Shown here in pieces: positions 34,675-46,470 of a DNA stretch of 64,000 nucleotides. Each line of letters begins with the position of its first letter. The first letter of the stretch is position 1. Made by a program: the position numbers and the translations under genes. Below the pieces are notes generated by a model. It saw only the letters and a list, made by a program, of their open reading frames with translations. It was not told where the DNA came from and did not search any database. The DNA comes from Phenylobacterium sp. J367. Lineage in GTDB: Bacteria; Pseudomonadota; Alphaproteobacteria; Caulobacterales; Caulobacteraceae. The DNA lies in the NCBI RefSeq assembly GCF_024699985.1, contig NZ_JAJONA010000001.1, forward strand, positions 4,594,501 to 4,658,500, written 5' to 3'.

Positions 34675-35999
34675 ATGCGCAGCGTTCTGATCGTGGCCGG
34701 CGCCAGCGCGCTGGCGCTGGCCGGCTGTTCCAGCCCGGGATCCTCCGATCCCCTGGTGGGCTTCGGCCCCAACCCGCCGCTTCCGAAGCCGCAGACGAGC
34801 CTGCTGCCGATGCTGGGGGTCCCCGAAGTGGTCGGCTGGCCGGACGGGGCCGCGCCCACGGCGCCGCCGGGCTTCACGGTGATCCGCTTCGCCCAGGGCC
34901 TCGACCATCCGCGCTGGCTCTACGTCCTGCCGAACGGCGACGTGCTGGCCGCCGAGAGCGCATCGGAACCCAGCAAGGCGGGCAAGTCCAACCAGGGGAT
35001 CCGGGGCTTCTTCCAGAAGATGCTGATGAAGAAGGTGGGCTCGGCCAAGCCCAGTCCGAACAGGATCGTCCTGCTGCGCGACGCCGACGGCGACGGGGTC
35101 GCCGAGACCCGGACCGACTTCGCCACCGGCCTGAAGCAGCCGTTCGGCATGACCCTGGTGGGCGGCCTGCTGTATGTCGCCAATTCGGACGGCGTGGTGG
35201 CCTTCCCCCTACCAGCCCGGCGCCACCGCCGTTCAGGGAAGCGGCACGAAGGTCTTCGACCTGCCCGGCCCGCCCATCAACCACCACTGGACCAAGAACG
35301 TCGTCGCCAGCCCGGACGGCGCGAAGCTCTACGCCACCGTCGGCTCGAACTCGAACATCGGCGAGAACGGCATGGACAACGAGCAGGGCCGCGCCGCGAT
35401 CTGGGAGTTCGACATCGCCACGGCGCGCTCGCGGGTGTTCGCCAGCGGCATCCGCAATCCGAACGGCCTCGACTTCGAGCCGGCCACCGGCGTCATGTGG
35501 ACGGTCTCCAACGAGCGCGACGAAATGGGGCCCGACCTGCCGCCGGACTACCTGACGAGCGTGAAGGACGGCGGCTTCTACGGCTGGCCCTACAGCTACG
35601 CCGGCCAGAACGTGGACGAGCGGGTGAAGCCGCAGAACCCCGCGATGGTGGCCTCGGCCCTGACGCCCGACTACGGCCTGGGCCCCCACACAGCTTCCCT
35701 CGGCCTGGCCTTCTACAAGGGCGCGGCCTTCCCGGCGCCGTACCGCGGCGGGGCGTTCATCGGCCAGCACGGCTCGTGGAACCGCAAGCCGTTGAACGGC
35801 TACCGCGTGGTCTTCGTCCCCTTCGCGGGCGGGCGACCGCAGGTTCCGGCGCAGGTCTTCCTGAGCGGCTTCCTGAACGCCGACGACAAGATCCAGGGCC
35901 GGCCCGTGGGCGTGGTGGTCGACAAGCAGGGTGCGCTGCTGGTCGCCGACGACGTGGGGGGTGATCTGGCGGGTGGCGCCGGACGCCCCGCAGCCTTGA
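34675..35999 (+). CDS. Sorbosone/glucose dehydrogenase-like lipoprotein (two frameshifts)
   Basis: Beta-propeller protein of the PQQ-type sugar (L-sorbosone) dehydrogenase family, about 440 residues, with a lipobox (LALAGC, Cys18). PPGFTVIRFAQGLDHPRWLY, LLRDADGDGVAETRTDF, HHWTKNVVASPDGAKLY, ASGIRNPNGLDFEP, NERDEMGPDLPPDYL and FIGQHGSWNRKPLNGY are family segments. Extra bases occur in the C5 run at 35206-35210 and in the G6 run at 35956-35961; corrected, it stops at 35999. Likely periplasmic; cofactor and sugar are not shown by sequence. Confidence 0.87.
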
Positions 36000-36069
36000 C
36001 CCGGCCGCCAAACGGCGGCGAAGTCAGACCCCGCCCGAACGCTCCGCCGCCCTGCGCCCAAGGCCCCGC

Positions 36070-37873
36070 TTGATCCGCCGTCTGACCGAGTTCGACCTGC
36101 CAGGCCGCCTGGGTGTCCCCAAGCTGGTCGCGGAAGCCGGCCTTGCCCTGGTCCTGGTGGCGGCGGCAATGGCCCTGCGCTCGGCGCTGGAGGTCGTGTC
36201 GCCCGGGATCCTGCCCTTCGCCCTCTCCTTCCCCGCCGTTCTCGCCGCCACCATGCTGGCCGGGCGCCGCGCCGGCCTGATGGCGCTCGTCCTCGGCGGC
36301 CTGGGGCCCTGGTACTTCTTCGTCGAGCCGCGCTTCTCGTTCGCCGCCGAGCACCCGTCGGCGATGGTGAACGTCCTCATCTACGCCTTGTCGGCCGGAT
36401 TGATCGTCCTGGTCGGCGACGCCTACCGCGGTTCGGCGCTCCGGTTCGCCGGGGAGAGCGCGACGCAGCTTCGGGAGCGCGAGGCCCTGCTCGCCGCGCT
36501 GCGCGAGAGCCAGGCGAGGCTCGACCTCGCCACCTCCGCCGGCGAGGTGGGGGGTGTGGGACTGGCGGATCGCCACCGGCGAAATGATCTATTCGCCCGA
36601 GGCCCGCGCCATTTTCGGCTTCACGCCCGACAAGCCGATAACGCTCGAGATGGTGCGCGCCCTGACCCATCCCGACGACGTCGCCTGGACCCGGGCGCAG
36701 TCGGAACGCGCCCGCGACCCGGCGGTACGCGATGAGACCCCCTACGAATACCGGATCATCACCCCGGCCGGCGAGGAGCGCTGGATCCTCGCCCGCGGCC
36801 GCGCGATCTTTCAGGATCGCGACGGCCAGTCCGTCGCGACCCGCTACGTCGGCACCATCCAGGACATCACGGCCCGCAAACAGGCCGAGCGCGCCCTGGA
36901 GGGGTCCGAAGCCCGGCTCCGGCTCGCCCTCGGAGCCGGCCGGATGGCTGTCTGGCACGCCGACGCGGCCACCGGCGGCCTGTCGCACAGCCCCGAGCTC
37001 AACCGGATCCTGGGCTTCCCGGACGACGCCCGGCCGACGCTCGAGGAGGTCAACGCCCGCTATGCGCCCGGCGAACTGGAGCGGGCCCGGGTCGGCGGGC
37101 GCAAGGCGTTGGCGCGCGGGGACCGGTTCGCCGAGACCGAGATGCGCTACATCCGCCCGGACGGCGAGAGCCGCTGGCTGCTGATCCGCGCCGAGTTCCA
37201 GATGGGACCGAACGGCGCGCCGAAGAGCGCGGTCGGCGTCGTCCTCGACGTCACCGACCGCAGGGACGCCGAGGAACGGCTGAAGCTGCTGGCCCGCGAG
37301 GTCGACCACCGGGCCAACAACCTGCTGGCCGTCGTCCAGGGCACCGTCACGCTCAGCAAGGCGGAGGACGTGGAGGCCCTGAAGGCGGTGATCGTCGGCC
37401 GGGTCAGCGCGCTGGCCCGCGCCCACCAGTTGCTGGCCGAGGCCCGCTGGGAAGGCGCCGACCTCCGGCGCCTGGTCGAGGAGGAGTTGCTGGCGTTTAG
37501 CCTGGGCGAGACCGCCCGGGTCAGCATCGAGGGCGACGAGGTGGCCCTGCCTCCGGCGGCGGCCCAGGCCATCGCCATGGCCCTCCACGAGCTCGCGACG
37601 AACGCAGCCAAGTACGGCGCGCTCTCCGTCCCGGCCGGCAAGGTGCGGGTGGCCTGGCGCCGGGACGGGGGCGTCCTCAGGATCGTCTGGGAAGAGGTCG
37701 GCGGCCCGCCGGTGGCGACGCCTTCCCGCCGCGGACTGGGCACCAGCATGCTGCGCAGGGCCCTCGAAGGGCCGCTGGGCGGAGAGACCCGCCTCGACTG
37801 GCGGGAAACCGGACTGGTCTGCGAACTGGAGCTGCCGCTCGAACGGGCAGCCCCCGAGCCCGAGGACGCCTAG
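36070..37873 (+). CDS. HWE-family sensor histidine kinase (frameshift)
   Basis: 600-residue membrane sensor. N-terminal DUF4118-like domain with closely spaced helices (VLVAAAMALRSALEVVSPGI; ALSFPAVLAATMLAGRRAGL), two PAS domains with PAC ends (YVGTIQDITARKQAERAL and VGVVLDVTDRRDAEER), then the HWE kinase core: EVDHRANNLLAVVQG with the phosphorylated His and ALHELATNAAKYGAL. An extra G in the run at 36546-36552 interrupts it before the first PAS. The start is TTG 36070 by position only. No response regulator is adjacent. Confidence 0.88.
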
Positions 37874-37875
37874 CT

Positions 37876-38244
37876 TCAGCCCATCTTGAAGACGCAGATC
37901 TTGTTGCCGTCGAGATCGCGGAAGTAGGCGCCGTAGAAGGTCTCGGTGCGCAGGCCCGGTTGCCCCTCGCAGGTCGCGCCGGCGGCTACCGCAGCGGCGT
38001 GGGCGGCGTCGACCGCCTCGCGGGTGGCGGCGTTCAGGCCGAACATGCTGCCGTTGCCGACGCTGGCCGGCTGTTCGTCGTAGGGCTTGCAGACGGCCAG
38101 CATGCCGGGCGCAGACCCGCCGCCGTAGAACTGCATCCGCTCGTTGGCGAAGATGCGCTTGCCGCCGAGCGGCTCCAGCACCTTGTCGTAGAAGGTCTTG
38201 GCGCGTTCGAGGTCGTTGGCCCCGATGGTGGCGTAGCCGATCAT
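37876..38244 (-). CDS. VOC-family glyoxalase-like protein
   Basis: 122-residue VOC protein: MIGYATIGANDLERAKTFYD, FYGGGSAPGMLAVCKPY and the terminal FYGAYFRDLDGNKICVF. The Glu/His-type metal ligands are not certain. Members of this group are often annotated lactoylglutathione lyase-like without proof. It is convergent with the HWE kinase, separated by 2 bp. Confidence 0.87.
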   Translation of the reverse strand: MIGYATIGANDLERAKTFYDKVLEPLGGKRIFANERMQFYGGGSAPGMLAVCKPYDEQPASVGNGSMFGLNAATREAVDAAHAAAVAAGATCEGQPGLRTETFYGAYFRDLDGNKICVFKMG

Positions 38245-38308
38245 GACGGTCCTCCCCTGTCAGGCCGACAGCTTACGCCGGTTGACGTGCGCGGCGCCAA
38301 GGCCCGTG

Positions 38309-39004
38309 TCAGACCCGGCCGGTAACGGGCAGCAGCGCGCCGGTCACCGCCCTCGCCGCCTCGCTCGCCAGGAACAGGATCACCGCGGCGAGGTCGTCGG
38401 GCGCCACCCAGGCCGAGGGGTCGGCGTCGGGCATGTCCTTGCGGTTGGCCGGCGTGTCGATGATCGAGGGCAGGACCGCATTGACGGTCACGCCGTCGCC
38501 CTTCAGTTCCTCGGCCAAGGCCTGGGTCAGGCTGTGCACCCCGGCCTTGGCGGCGGCGTAGGCGCCCATGCCGAGCGAGGCCTTCAGCGCGGCGTTGGAC
38601 CCCACGTTGACGATCCGGCCGGCCGCCGAGCGCTTCAGGTGGGGGGATCGCCGAGCGGCAGGCGTTGGTGGCGGTCAGCACGTTCAGCCGGTACATGCCC
38701 GGCCAGCTTTCCCCAGGATCCGGCCTGCACCGTCTCCCAGGTGAAGCCGCCCGCGATGTTGAGGAGCACGTCGAGGCCGCCGAAGCGCTCGGCCGCCGCG
38801 TCGATCGCCGCGCCCGCGGCCACGGCGTCGGCCAGGTCCACGCCGCCCTGGACGAACGCGTCCTGGCCTGAGGGGGACGCCCGCCGGCGCATCCTTGGCG
38901 TAGTCGATCAGGGCAAGGCGCGCGCCCTGGGCGGCGGCGGCCTCCGCCACGACGGAACCCAGGACCCCGAACGCCCCGGTGATCGCGATGATGCGGCCGG
39001 CCAT
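38309..39004 (-). CDS. Short-chain dehydrogenase/reductase (three frameshifts)
   Basis: NAD(P)-dependent SDR of about 230 residues. The nucleotide loop is ITGAFGVLGSVVAE, the NNAG-equivalent is LLNIAGGF, and the catalytic YxxxK is in GAYAAAKAGVHSLTQAL. Extra bases at about 38873-38877, about 38701-38703 and 38641-38646 break the frame; removing all three gives a continuous protein from ATG 39004 to TGA 38309. Substrate unknown. It follows the thiolase by 76 bp in the same direction, which fits a CoA-linked pathway. Confidence 0.85.
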
Positions 39005-39080
39005 GATTCTTCCCCCTCGAACGAGAAACGGCCGGGGTTTCCCCCGGCCGTCCCTCAAAACCGCATTTCGCCGGAAAGGG

Positions 39081-40253
<1,173 letters not shown>

Positions 40254-40318
40254 CTCTCAAGCTCCCAATGTCGTTCGGGGCGCGGGGCTTCCCCGGCGCG
40301 TTCCAAACACATGTATGG

Positions 40319-40337
40319 GGCGTACGCAGCGTAAGCC
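40319..40337. promoter_or_regulatory. Candidate operator upstream of thiolase
   Basis: GGCGTACGCAGCGTAAGCC is an imperfect palindrome (9-bp arms, one mismatch, central A), 66 bp upstream of the thiolase ATG. Its AGCGTA half-site also occurs in the inverted repeat before the acyl-CoA dehydrogenase at 17006-17037, hinting at a common regulator of fatty-acid genes. Confidence 0.35.
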
Positions 40338-40356
40338 AACGGCCTCGCAGGCGCCG

Positions 40357-40855
40357 TCAGCGGGAGAAGGTCGCGCCCAGGATCTTCTGCAGCCATTCGG
40401 CGTCGGTCGCGTCGAAGGCGGCGGGGCGCTCGGAGTCCACGTCGAACACCGCGAGCAGGCGGCCGGCCGCGTCCTTCACCGGCACGACGATCTCGCTGGC
40501 CGAGCGGCTGTCGCAGGCGATGTGGCCGGGGGAAGGCGTGGACGTTGGGGACGACCTGGGTCTCGCCGGTCTGCGCCGCCGTTCCGCAGACGCCGCGGCC
40601 GAAGGCGATCCGCAGGCAGCCGAGCGTCCCCTGGTAGGGTCCGACCACCAGCTCGGCGGGCTTCAGGGGGTCGACCACATAGAAGCCGGTCCAGAAGTAG
40701 TCGTCGAAGGTGTTGGCCAGCATGGAGGCGACCGTGGCCATACGGGCGGTCAGGTTCGGCTCGCCCTCCAGGACCGAGGCGATCTCCTCGGCGACGGCGG
40801 CGTAGCGGGCGGCCTTCGCGGCCGGCAGGATCTTGTCATTGAAGGCTTCGGCCAT
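40357..40855 (-). CDS. msrC: Free methionine-(R)-sulfoxide reductase, GAF-type (frameshift)
   Basis: GAF-domain fRMsr of 165 residues that reduces free Met-(R)-sulfoxide. DDYFWTGFYVVDPLKPAELV, GPYQGTLGCLRIAFGRGVCG and, after correction, HIACDSRSASEIVVPV supply the three conserved cysteines (CLRI, VCG, ACD). An extra C in the run at 40527-40531 breaks the frame after HAFP; removing it leads to TGA 40357. Cytoplasmic oxidative-damage repair enzyme. Confidence 0.9.
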
Positions 40856-40887
40856 GGGCGGGGTTTAGCCGCCCCGGCCCTTCGAAG

Positions 40888-41812
40888 TCACGCGGCCTTC
40901 TTGCCCTTGCCGCCCTTCTGCCGGACCACGGCCGACAAGTGACTGACGAGCTTGGCGCCTTCCTGGTGGTCCTCGGGGGCGAGCTCCAGGAGGTTGCCGA
41001 TCGCCTTGAAGTGGATGTCCATGATCTTCGGGTCGCAGCCCTCGGGACCGCCGGCGGCGTCCACATACTCCATCAGCAGGCGGGACGCGCGGTCGACCAG
41101 GCTGTCGCGCACCTGGCGGGCGCGGAAGCTGGTGTGCTGCATGACGCGGTAGGTCATCTTCAGCGTGTCGCGGTCGACGCCGCCGCGGACCTGGATCAGG
41201 CGACGGAGCGCCTCGAGCTCGACGCTGATCGTCTCGCGGGTGGCGGTGCGCTCGACCTCGTCCACGACCTCCTCGGGGTCGCTCATCCGGCGCAGGGGGC
41301 CGGAATAGCTCAGCTCGACGCGGCGGGCGCCGGTCCGGACCGATGTAGACCTCGCTGACGATGAACTGCCGGGGCTTGGTGAGCACCAACTGGATCCGCG
41401 ACAGGAGCGCGGCCGGCGTGAACGGCTTGATGACGAACTCGTTGACCCCGGCCGTGCGCGCCTCCTCCACCTCGCGCTGCGAGCGGTGGGCGGTGACGAT
41501 GATCACCGGCACTTCCGGGTTCGGGATCCGGCGATCCGGGTGGACGGCCGCGCGGCGGATCGAGCGGGTCAGCTCCAGCCCGCCCATCAGCGGCATGTTC
41601 CAGTCGGAGAAGATGATGTCCGGGTCCCAGCGGGCCAGCATCTCGCGGGCGCGCAGGCCATCCTCGGCGAATTCCACAAAGCCCACGCCGCCGGCCCGCA
41701 GCACGTCGCCGATCAGGCGCTGCACATTGGCGTTGTCGTCGACGATCAGCAGCTTGAGCTGCGAGAGGTCGTCGGGACGCAGGCTGGCGCTGGGCAGGCT
41801 TCGGCGGGACAT
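40888..41812 (-). CDS. Response regulator with C-terminal helical domain (frameshift)
   Basis: N-terminal CheY-like receiver: LKLLIVDDNANVQRLIGDVL, the phospho-acceptor Asp in IIFSDWNMPLMGGLEL, IIVTAHRS and FVIKPFTPAAL. It continues with YIGPDRR, then a helical domain of about 130 residues (ETISVELEALRRLIQVRGGV; MQHTSFRARQVRDSLVDRAS) that resembles no DNA-binding domain I know. An extra C near 41337-41340 splits the two parts in the raw frame; corrected length is 307 residues. Separate genes are the alternative, since an ATG occurs at the domain boundary, but no ribosome-binding site is seen there. The output may be protein-protein interaction. Confidence 0.82.
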
Positions 41813-41907
41813 CCGGGAACTCTTGAGGAAACGGTCGGGAGATTGACGCGACGCGGTTAGCGGGCCGTTTATTCGGCTACGGATTTTGTGTCGGAGCGGG
41901 GTTTTTT

Positions 41908-43956
41908 ATGCGTCCAGGTTTATTGATGTCGGCCGCGCTCGCGGTGGTTGTGGCGATCTCCGCGCCGGTTGCGGCCCAGGTCGGCGACGGCCCCTCGCGG
42001 CTGTTCACGGGGCGCGACCTCTTCGGGCTCAGGGCGGCCTCCGACCCGCAGGTCAGCCCCGATGGGCGGTCCATCGCCTATGTGCGGACCACCTATGACA
42101 TCATGACCGACGCCGGGCGCCGGTCGATCTGGCTGGTCGACGCCCAGTCCGGGGGCCAGTCGCCCCTGGTCTCGGAGGACAGCTCCAGCTTCACCCCGCG
42201 CTGGTCGCCGGACGGCTCCCGCCTCGCCTATGTGATGGCCACGCCCGGCGGCGCGCCGCAGCTCTACGTCCACTGGATCGCCTCGGGCCGCTCGGCGAAG
42301 GTCGCCACCCTGGAGCAGGCGCCCAACGACATCGCCTGGTCGCCGGACGGCCGGACCCTCGGGTTCTCCATGCTGGTCCTCGACGAAGGGGCCTCGCTCG
42401 GCGCGCCGATGAAGCGGCCGGAAGGCGCCCGGTGGGCCGATCCCCTGAAGGTCATCGACCGGATCACCTATCGAGCCGACGGCGCGGGCTACCTGAAGCC
42501 AGGCTACCGCAAGCTCTTCGTGGTCAGCGCCGATGGCGGCTCGCCCCGGCAGGTGACCTTCGGCAAGTTCGACGACCAGGGCCCGATCAGCTTCACCGCC
42601 GATGGCCGGGGCCTGCTGTTCTCCACCGACCGCAAGCCGGGCTGGGAGCGCGACCGGGAGAGCGACATCTACCAGGTCGCCATCGCCGACGGGGCGCTGA
42701 CGCGGCTCACCGACCGGGTCGGCCCGGACGGCGCGCCGGCCGTGTCGCCGGACGGCGCGAAGATCGCCTATGTCGGCTATGACGACGAGCGCCGCCGCGG
42801 CTACGAGAACCAGCGGCTCTACGTCATGGACCGTGACGGCGGGAACAAGCGCGTCCTGACGGGCGGCCTCGACCGCAGCGTCGGCGCGCCGCAATGGGCA
42901 CCGGACGGCCGGTCGATCTACGTCGACTACGTGGACAAGGGGGTCACCAAGGTCGCCCGCGTCGGCCTCGACGGCCGGCTGGAGACCGTGGTCTCGGGTC
43001 TGGGCGGCGGGTCGCTGGACCGACCCTACTCCGGCGGCGACTTCTCGGTCGGCCGCGGCGGGATCATCGCCTACACCGAGAGCCCGCCCGACCGCCCGGC
43101 CGACCTCGCGGTCTGGCGCGGCGGCAAGTCCCAGCGGCTGACCCGGCTGAACGACGACCTGCTGGCCAACAAGACCATGGCCCGGGTGGAGCACCTGCCG
43201 GCCGTGTCGAGCTACGACCAGAAGCCGATCGACGCCTGGGTGGCGCTGCCGCCGAACTACGATCCCTCGAGGAGGTATCCGCTGATCCTCGAGATCCACG
43301 GCGGGCCGTTCCAGTCGTACGGGCCGAGCTTCTCCACCGACGTCCAGCTCTACGCCAAGTCCGGCTATGTGGTGGTCTATTCCAACCCGCGGGGCTCGAC
43401 GTCCTACGGCGAGGCCTTCGCCAACGAGATCGACCGCAACTACCCGAGCCACGACTACGACGACCTGATGAGCGTCGTGGATGCGGCGATCGCCAAGGGC
43501 TACGCCGATCCCAACCGGCTCTACGTCACCGGCGGCTCCGGCGGCGGCGCCCTGACCTCCTGGATCGTCGGCAAGACCGACCGCTTCAAGGCGGCGGCCA
43601 CCCAGAAGCCGGTGATCAACTGGACGAGCCAGGTGCTGACCGTCGACGGCTACACCTTCATGGCCCGCTACTGGTTCGGGAAGATGCCGTGGGAGGACCC
43701 GCAGGGCTACTGGGCCCGCTCGCCGCTCAGCCTGGTCGGCAACGTCAAGACGCCGACCCTCGTGGTCGTGGGCGAGGAGGACTACCGGACCCCGCCCCCG
43801 GAGTCCGAGCAGTACTACCAAGCCCTGCAGCTCCGCGGCGTGCCCACGGCGCTTGTCCGGGTGCCGGGCGCGAGCCACGGCGGCCTGACCGCCAGGCCTT
43901 CGCAGTCGGCCGCCAAGGCCGAGGCGATCCTCGCCTGGTTCGAGCGCTACAAGTGA
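41908..43956 (+). CDS. S9-family (acylaminoacyl-) peptidase, secreted
   Basis: 682-residue prolyl-oligopeptidase-type enzyme with signal peptide (LLMSAALAVVVAISAPVAAQ). The N-terminal beta-propeller has repeated SPDGRSIAYVR-like blades, and the C-terminal alpha/beta hydrolase domain carries the triad: Ser544 in TGGSGGGALTSW, Asp625 in GEEDYRTPPP and His657 in GASHGG. Frame intact. It is expected to degrade oligopeptides in the periplasm. It starts 95 bp from the divergent response regulator and converges with the hybrid kinase. Confidence 0.95.
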   Translation: MRPGLLMSAALAVVVAISAPVAAQVGDGPSRLFTGRDLFGLRAASDPQVSPDGRSIAYVRTTYDIMTDAGRRSIWLVDAQSGGQSPLVSEDSSSFTPRWSPDGSRLAYVMATPGGAPQLYVHWIASGRSAKVATLEQAPNDIAWSPDGRTLGFSMLVLDEGASLGAPMKRPEGARWADPLKVIDRITYRADGAGYLKPGYRKLFVVSADGGSPRQVTFGKFDDQGPISFTADGRGLLFSTDRKPGWERDRESDIYQVAIADGALTRLTDRVGPDGAPAVSPDGAKIAYVGYDDERRRGYENQRLYVMDRDGGNKRVLTGGLDRSVGAPQWAPDGRSIYVDYVDKGVTKVARVGLDGRLETVVSGLGGGSLDRPYSGGDFSVGRGGIIAYTESPPDRPADLAVWRGGKSQRLTRLNDDLLANKTMARVEHLPAVSSYDQKPIDAWVALPPNYDPSRRYPLILEIHGGPFQSYGPSFSTDVQLYAKSGYVVVYSNPRGSTSYGEAFANEIDRNYPSHDYDDLMSVVDAAIAKGYADPNRLYVTGGSGGGALTSWIVGKTDRFKAAATQKPVINWTSQVLTVDGYTFMARYWFGKMPWEDPQGYWARSPLSLVGNVKTPTLVVVGEEDYRTPPPESEQYYQALQLRGVPTALVRVPGASHGGLTARPSQSAAKAEAILAWFERYK

Positions 43957-43960
43957 GGGA

Positions 43961-45763
43961 CTAGCCGACCTCGGCGGCGGGGGCATCGCCCTCGTCGCTG
44001 GCCTCGGTGGCGTCGCGGATCGCCTGGAAGAGCGCCATCGCCTGGATCGGCTTGGCCACGTGGCCGTCCATTCCGACGGCCAGGTACTGGGCCACCTGAT
44101 GGCTCATGGCGTTGGCGGTCAGGGCCACGATGGGGGGTCCGTGCCCGGCCGGTGTCGCGTTCACGCTCGCGGATCATTTGCGTGGCGGTGACGCCGTCCA
44201 TGTCCGGCATCTGGATGTCCATCAGGATCACGTCCCAGTCGGACGTCTCCCAGGCATCGACCGCGGCCTGCCCGCAATCCACCACCACCGGCTCGACGCC
44301 GAGCTGGTGCAGCAGGGTCTTCAGGACGAGCTGGTTGACCGTGTTGTCCTCGGCGGCCAGCACCCGGAGTTCCAGGGCCGCGCGCTGGTTGGGCGGCGGC
44401 GGGGCGTATTCGGCGACCAGCCGCTCCTCGCCCACACGGGCCAGCGGCGCGCAGAGCACGAAGCTGGAGCCCATGCCGAGCGTGCTCTCCACGCGGATCT
44501 CGCCGCCCATCAGGACCGCCAGCTCGTGGCAGATGGCGAGGCCGAGGCCGGTGCCGCCGAACTTCCGGGTGGTGGACGAGTCGAGCTGGTCGAACTTGGC
44601 GAACAGGCGGGCGAGCCCCTCCTCCGAGATGCCGACGCCGGTGTCGGTGACCGCGATCTCCAGGGTTTCGCCCCTGCGCCGCGCCGTCACCCGGATCTCG
44701 CCGGCCTCGGTGAACTTCACGGCGTTGGAGATCAGGTTGTAGAGGATCTGGCGGATGCGGGTCGGGTCGCCCACGTAGCGGCCGCGGGCCGGCTCCACGT
44801 CGACTGCGAACGACAGGCCCTTCTTGTTGGCCAGGGCGGTGAAGGCGGAGTGCGCGCCGCGCACCACTTCGGCCAGGTCGAACTCGATGGCCTCCAGTTC
44901 CAGCTTGCCGGCCTCGATCTTCGAGAGGTCGAGCACGTCGTTGAGGATGGCGAGCAGCGCCTCCCCGACTGCTGGATGACCGACAGGCGGTCGCGCTGCA
45001 CGGGGGTGAGCTTGTCGGCGCTCATGGCCTGGGCCATGCCCAGCACGCCGTTCAGGGGCGTGCGGATCTCGTGCGACATGGTGGCCAGGAAGGTGCTCTT
45101 GGCCGCGTTGGCGGCTTCGGCGGCCAGTTCGCCGGCTTCGGCGCGCTCCCGCGCCTGCCGCAGCGCGTTTCGTGAGCGGTCCAGCATCCGCCGGGCGAGG
45201 AAGAAGAAGTTGGCGCAGGTGACGGCCGCCGCCAGCGCCGCGATGGTCGCCATCGGGGTGCGCGCGGTCAGCGCCAGGTCGGCGGCGATCCAGACCAGCA
45301 CGCCCACATAGGGCGACAGCAGGAGCCGGAAGAGCATCGGGCTCGAGTAGTACTGCAGGAGGACATAGGTGGCGCCCAGGAAGGCCGTGACGAGCGCGAA
45401 GGCGCCGGCCACCGCATAGCCGCTCTCCCAGAGCGCGATGATCATCGCGCACTGCACGGCGCCGCTCAGCACGCTGTTGGTGTTGAGCGCGAACCACAGG
45501 CGGCGGAGGTTGGGGCCGCGGCCGTGCCGCTCGATGGCTCCGGTCAGCGAGATGCTGGCGAACAGGGTCGCCCAGACGGCGATCACCCACATCCCGGTCC
45601 AGAGCGGCGAGACGTAGAAGGCGGCGACCGCCACGACGGCGATACTGCTGATCACCCGGGGCACGACGTTGCGGGCGGACGCGGCATAGAGGCTGAGCCC
45701 GCTGGATCCGCGGTCCACGGCCGTCACCGGCCCCGGCGCGCCGGTGCTGTCCGTACGGTCCAA
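43961..45763 (-). CDS. Hybrid sensor histidine kinase (two compensating frameshifts)
   Basis: 600-residue membrane kinase with about six N-terminal hydrophobic segments (VISSIAVVAVAAFYVSPLW; GVLVWIAADLALTART), H box ATMSHEIRTPLNGVLGMAQA, N box in ILYNLISNAVKFTEAGEIRV, G boxes DTGVGISEEGLARLF and FGGTGLGLAICHELAVLMG, and a C-terminal receiver with VILMDIQMPDMDGV. One G is missing at 44963-44966 and one extra in the G6 run at 44133-44138, where the receiver should read RARTPIVALTANAM. The receiver may pass phosphate to an Hpt protein elsewhere. Confidence 0.9.
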
Positions 45764-45816
45764 CCGCTACTCCCCGTAACGTTGTTGTCTTTTTCCGGGA
45801 GAATGCCGTTAGCTGG

Positions 45817-46322
45817 TTAACCGTCGGTCAAGCGGCCCCCCTCCAGCCGAAACCTCGAGTCGAGCACACAGCGGGCCTTGCCACCTTCGGTCGAGACCGT
45901 GGCGGGCTGGCCAAGGCCGGTGTCGAACCAGGTCTCGCCCGCCTCTGTCACCACCCTGAGGGTCCCCGGTCCGGTGAACTGGCAGACCGGATAGAGGGAC
46001 AGACCGGTCCCGCCGCGCGTGCGGACGCCGGCGCAGTTCACGTGGCCGAAGCGCCTGGCCATCACCACGCCCTCGAACTCGAAGGCCTTGGGCGCCTTCA
46101 GGCCCCGCGCCCGGGCTTCCCCGGCGTCAGGCTGGGGCATGGCGGGCCGTCGACCGCCCACTGGCCGGCCGTGGCGACGGCCGCCGCCCGTCTTTCAAGG
46201 AAGTCGCGCAGCTCCCAGGCGGCGAAGGCCGCGACCCCGACGGCGACCGCGCCCAGGCCGAGGGCCGCTACCGCGCCGATCCGCCGCCTGCCTCTCAGGC
46301 CATAGTCCGTCGTCACGGCCAC
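45817..46322 (-). CDS. Membrane-anchored protein of unknown function (frameshift)
   Basis: About 168 residues: one N-terminal membrane segment (IGAVAALGLGAVAVGVAAFA), then an extracytoplasmic domain with GVVMARRFGHVNCAGVRTRG, LYPVCQFTGPGTLRVV and ETWFDTGLGQPATVS, including three cysteines. A base is missing near 46114-46117 in the raw frame. Two candidate GTG starts lie at 46322 and 46316; the second fits the GGAGGGT site better. It is a single gene between the hybrid kinase and divergent fixK. I do not recognise the family. Confidence 0.7.
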
Positions 46323-46386
46323 CCTCCGTATTATGTCTGTAATTTATGCAGCGCCTCGGCGGGGATGGCAACCGCTGCGCGGCCTT

Positions 46387-46403
46387 CCGTACGACTACTT
46401 AGG
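46387..46403 (+). promoter_or_regulatory. FixJ-type motif upstream of fixK
   Basis: CCGTACGACTACTTAGG, 67 bp before the fixK ATG. CTACTTAG resembles the reverse complement of GTAMGTAG-type FixJ sites known from rhizobial fixK promoters. The same motif (CCGTAC-N4-TACTTAGG) recurs at 59980-59996 before the universal stress protein, at 69 bp. See the findings. Confidence 0.5.
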
Positions 46404-46470
46404 GGACGGTCCCGAATTTCGGACTCGGGGGCGCGGGGCTACCGCTTAAGCATCGGAAAAGGAGCCGCCG

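Noticed and set aside
38309..39004. Pseudogene call for the SDR with three frameshifts
   Set aside because: All three are one-base additions, two of them clearly in C/G runs, as in essential genes of the same window; corrected protein is complete.
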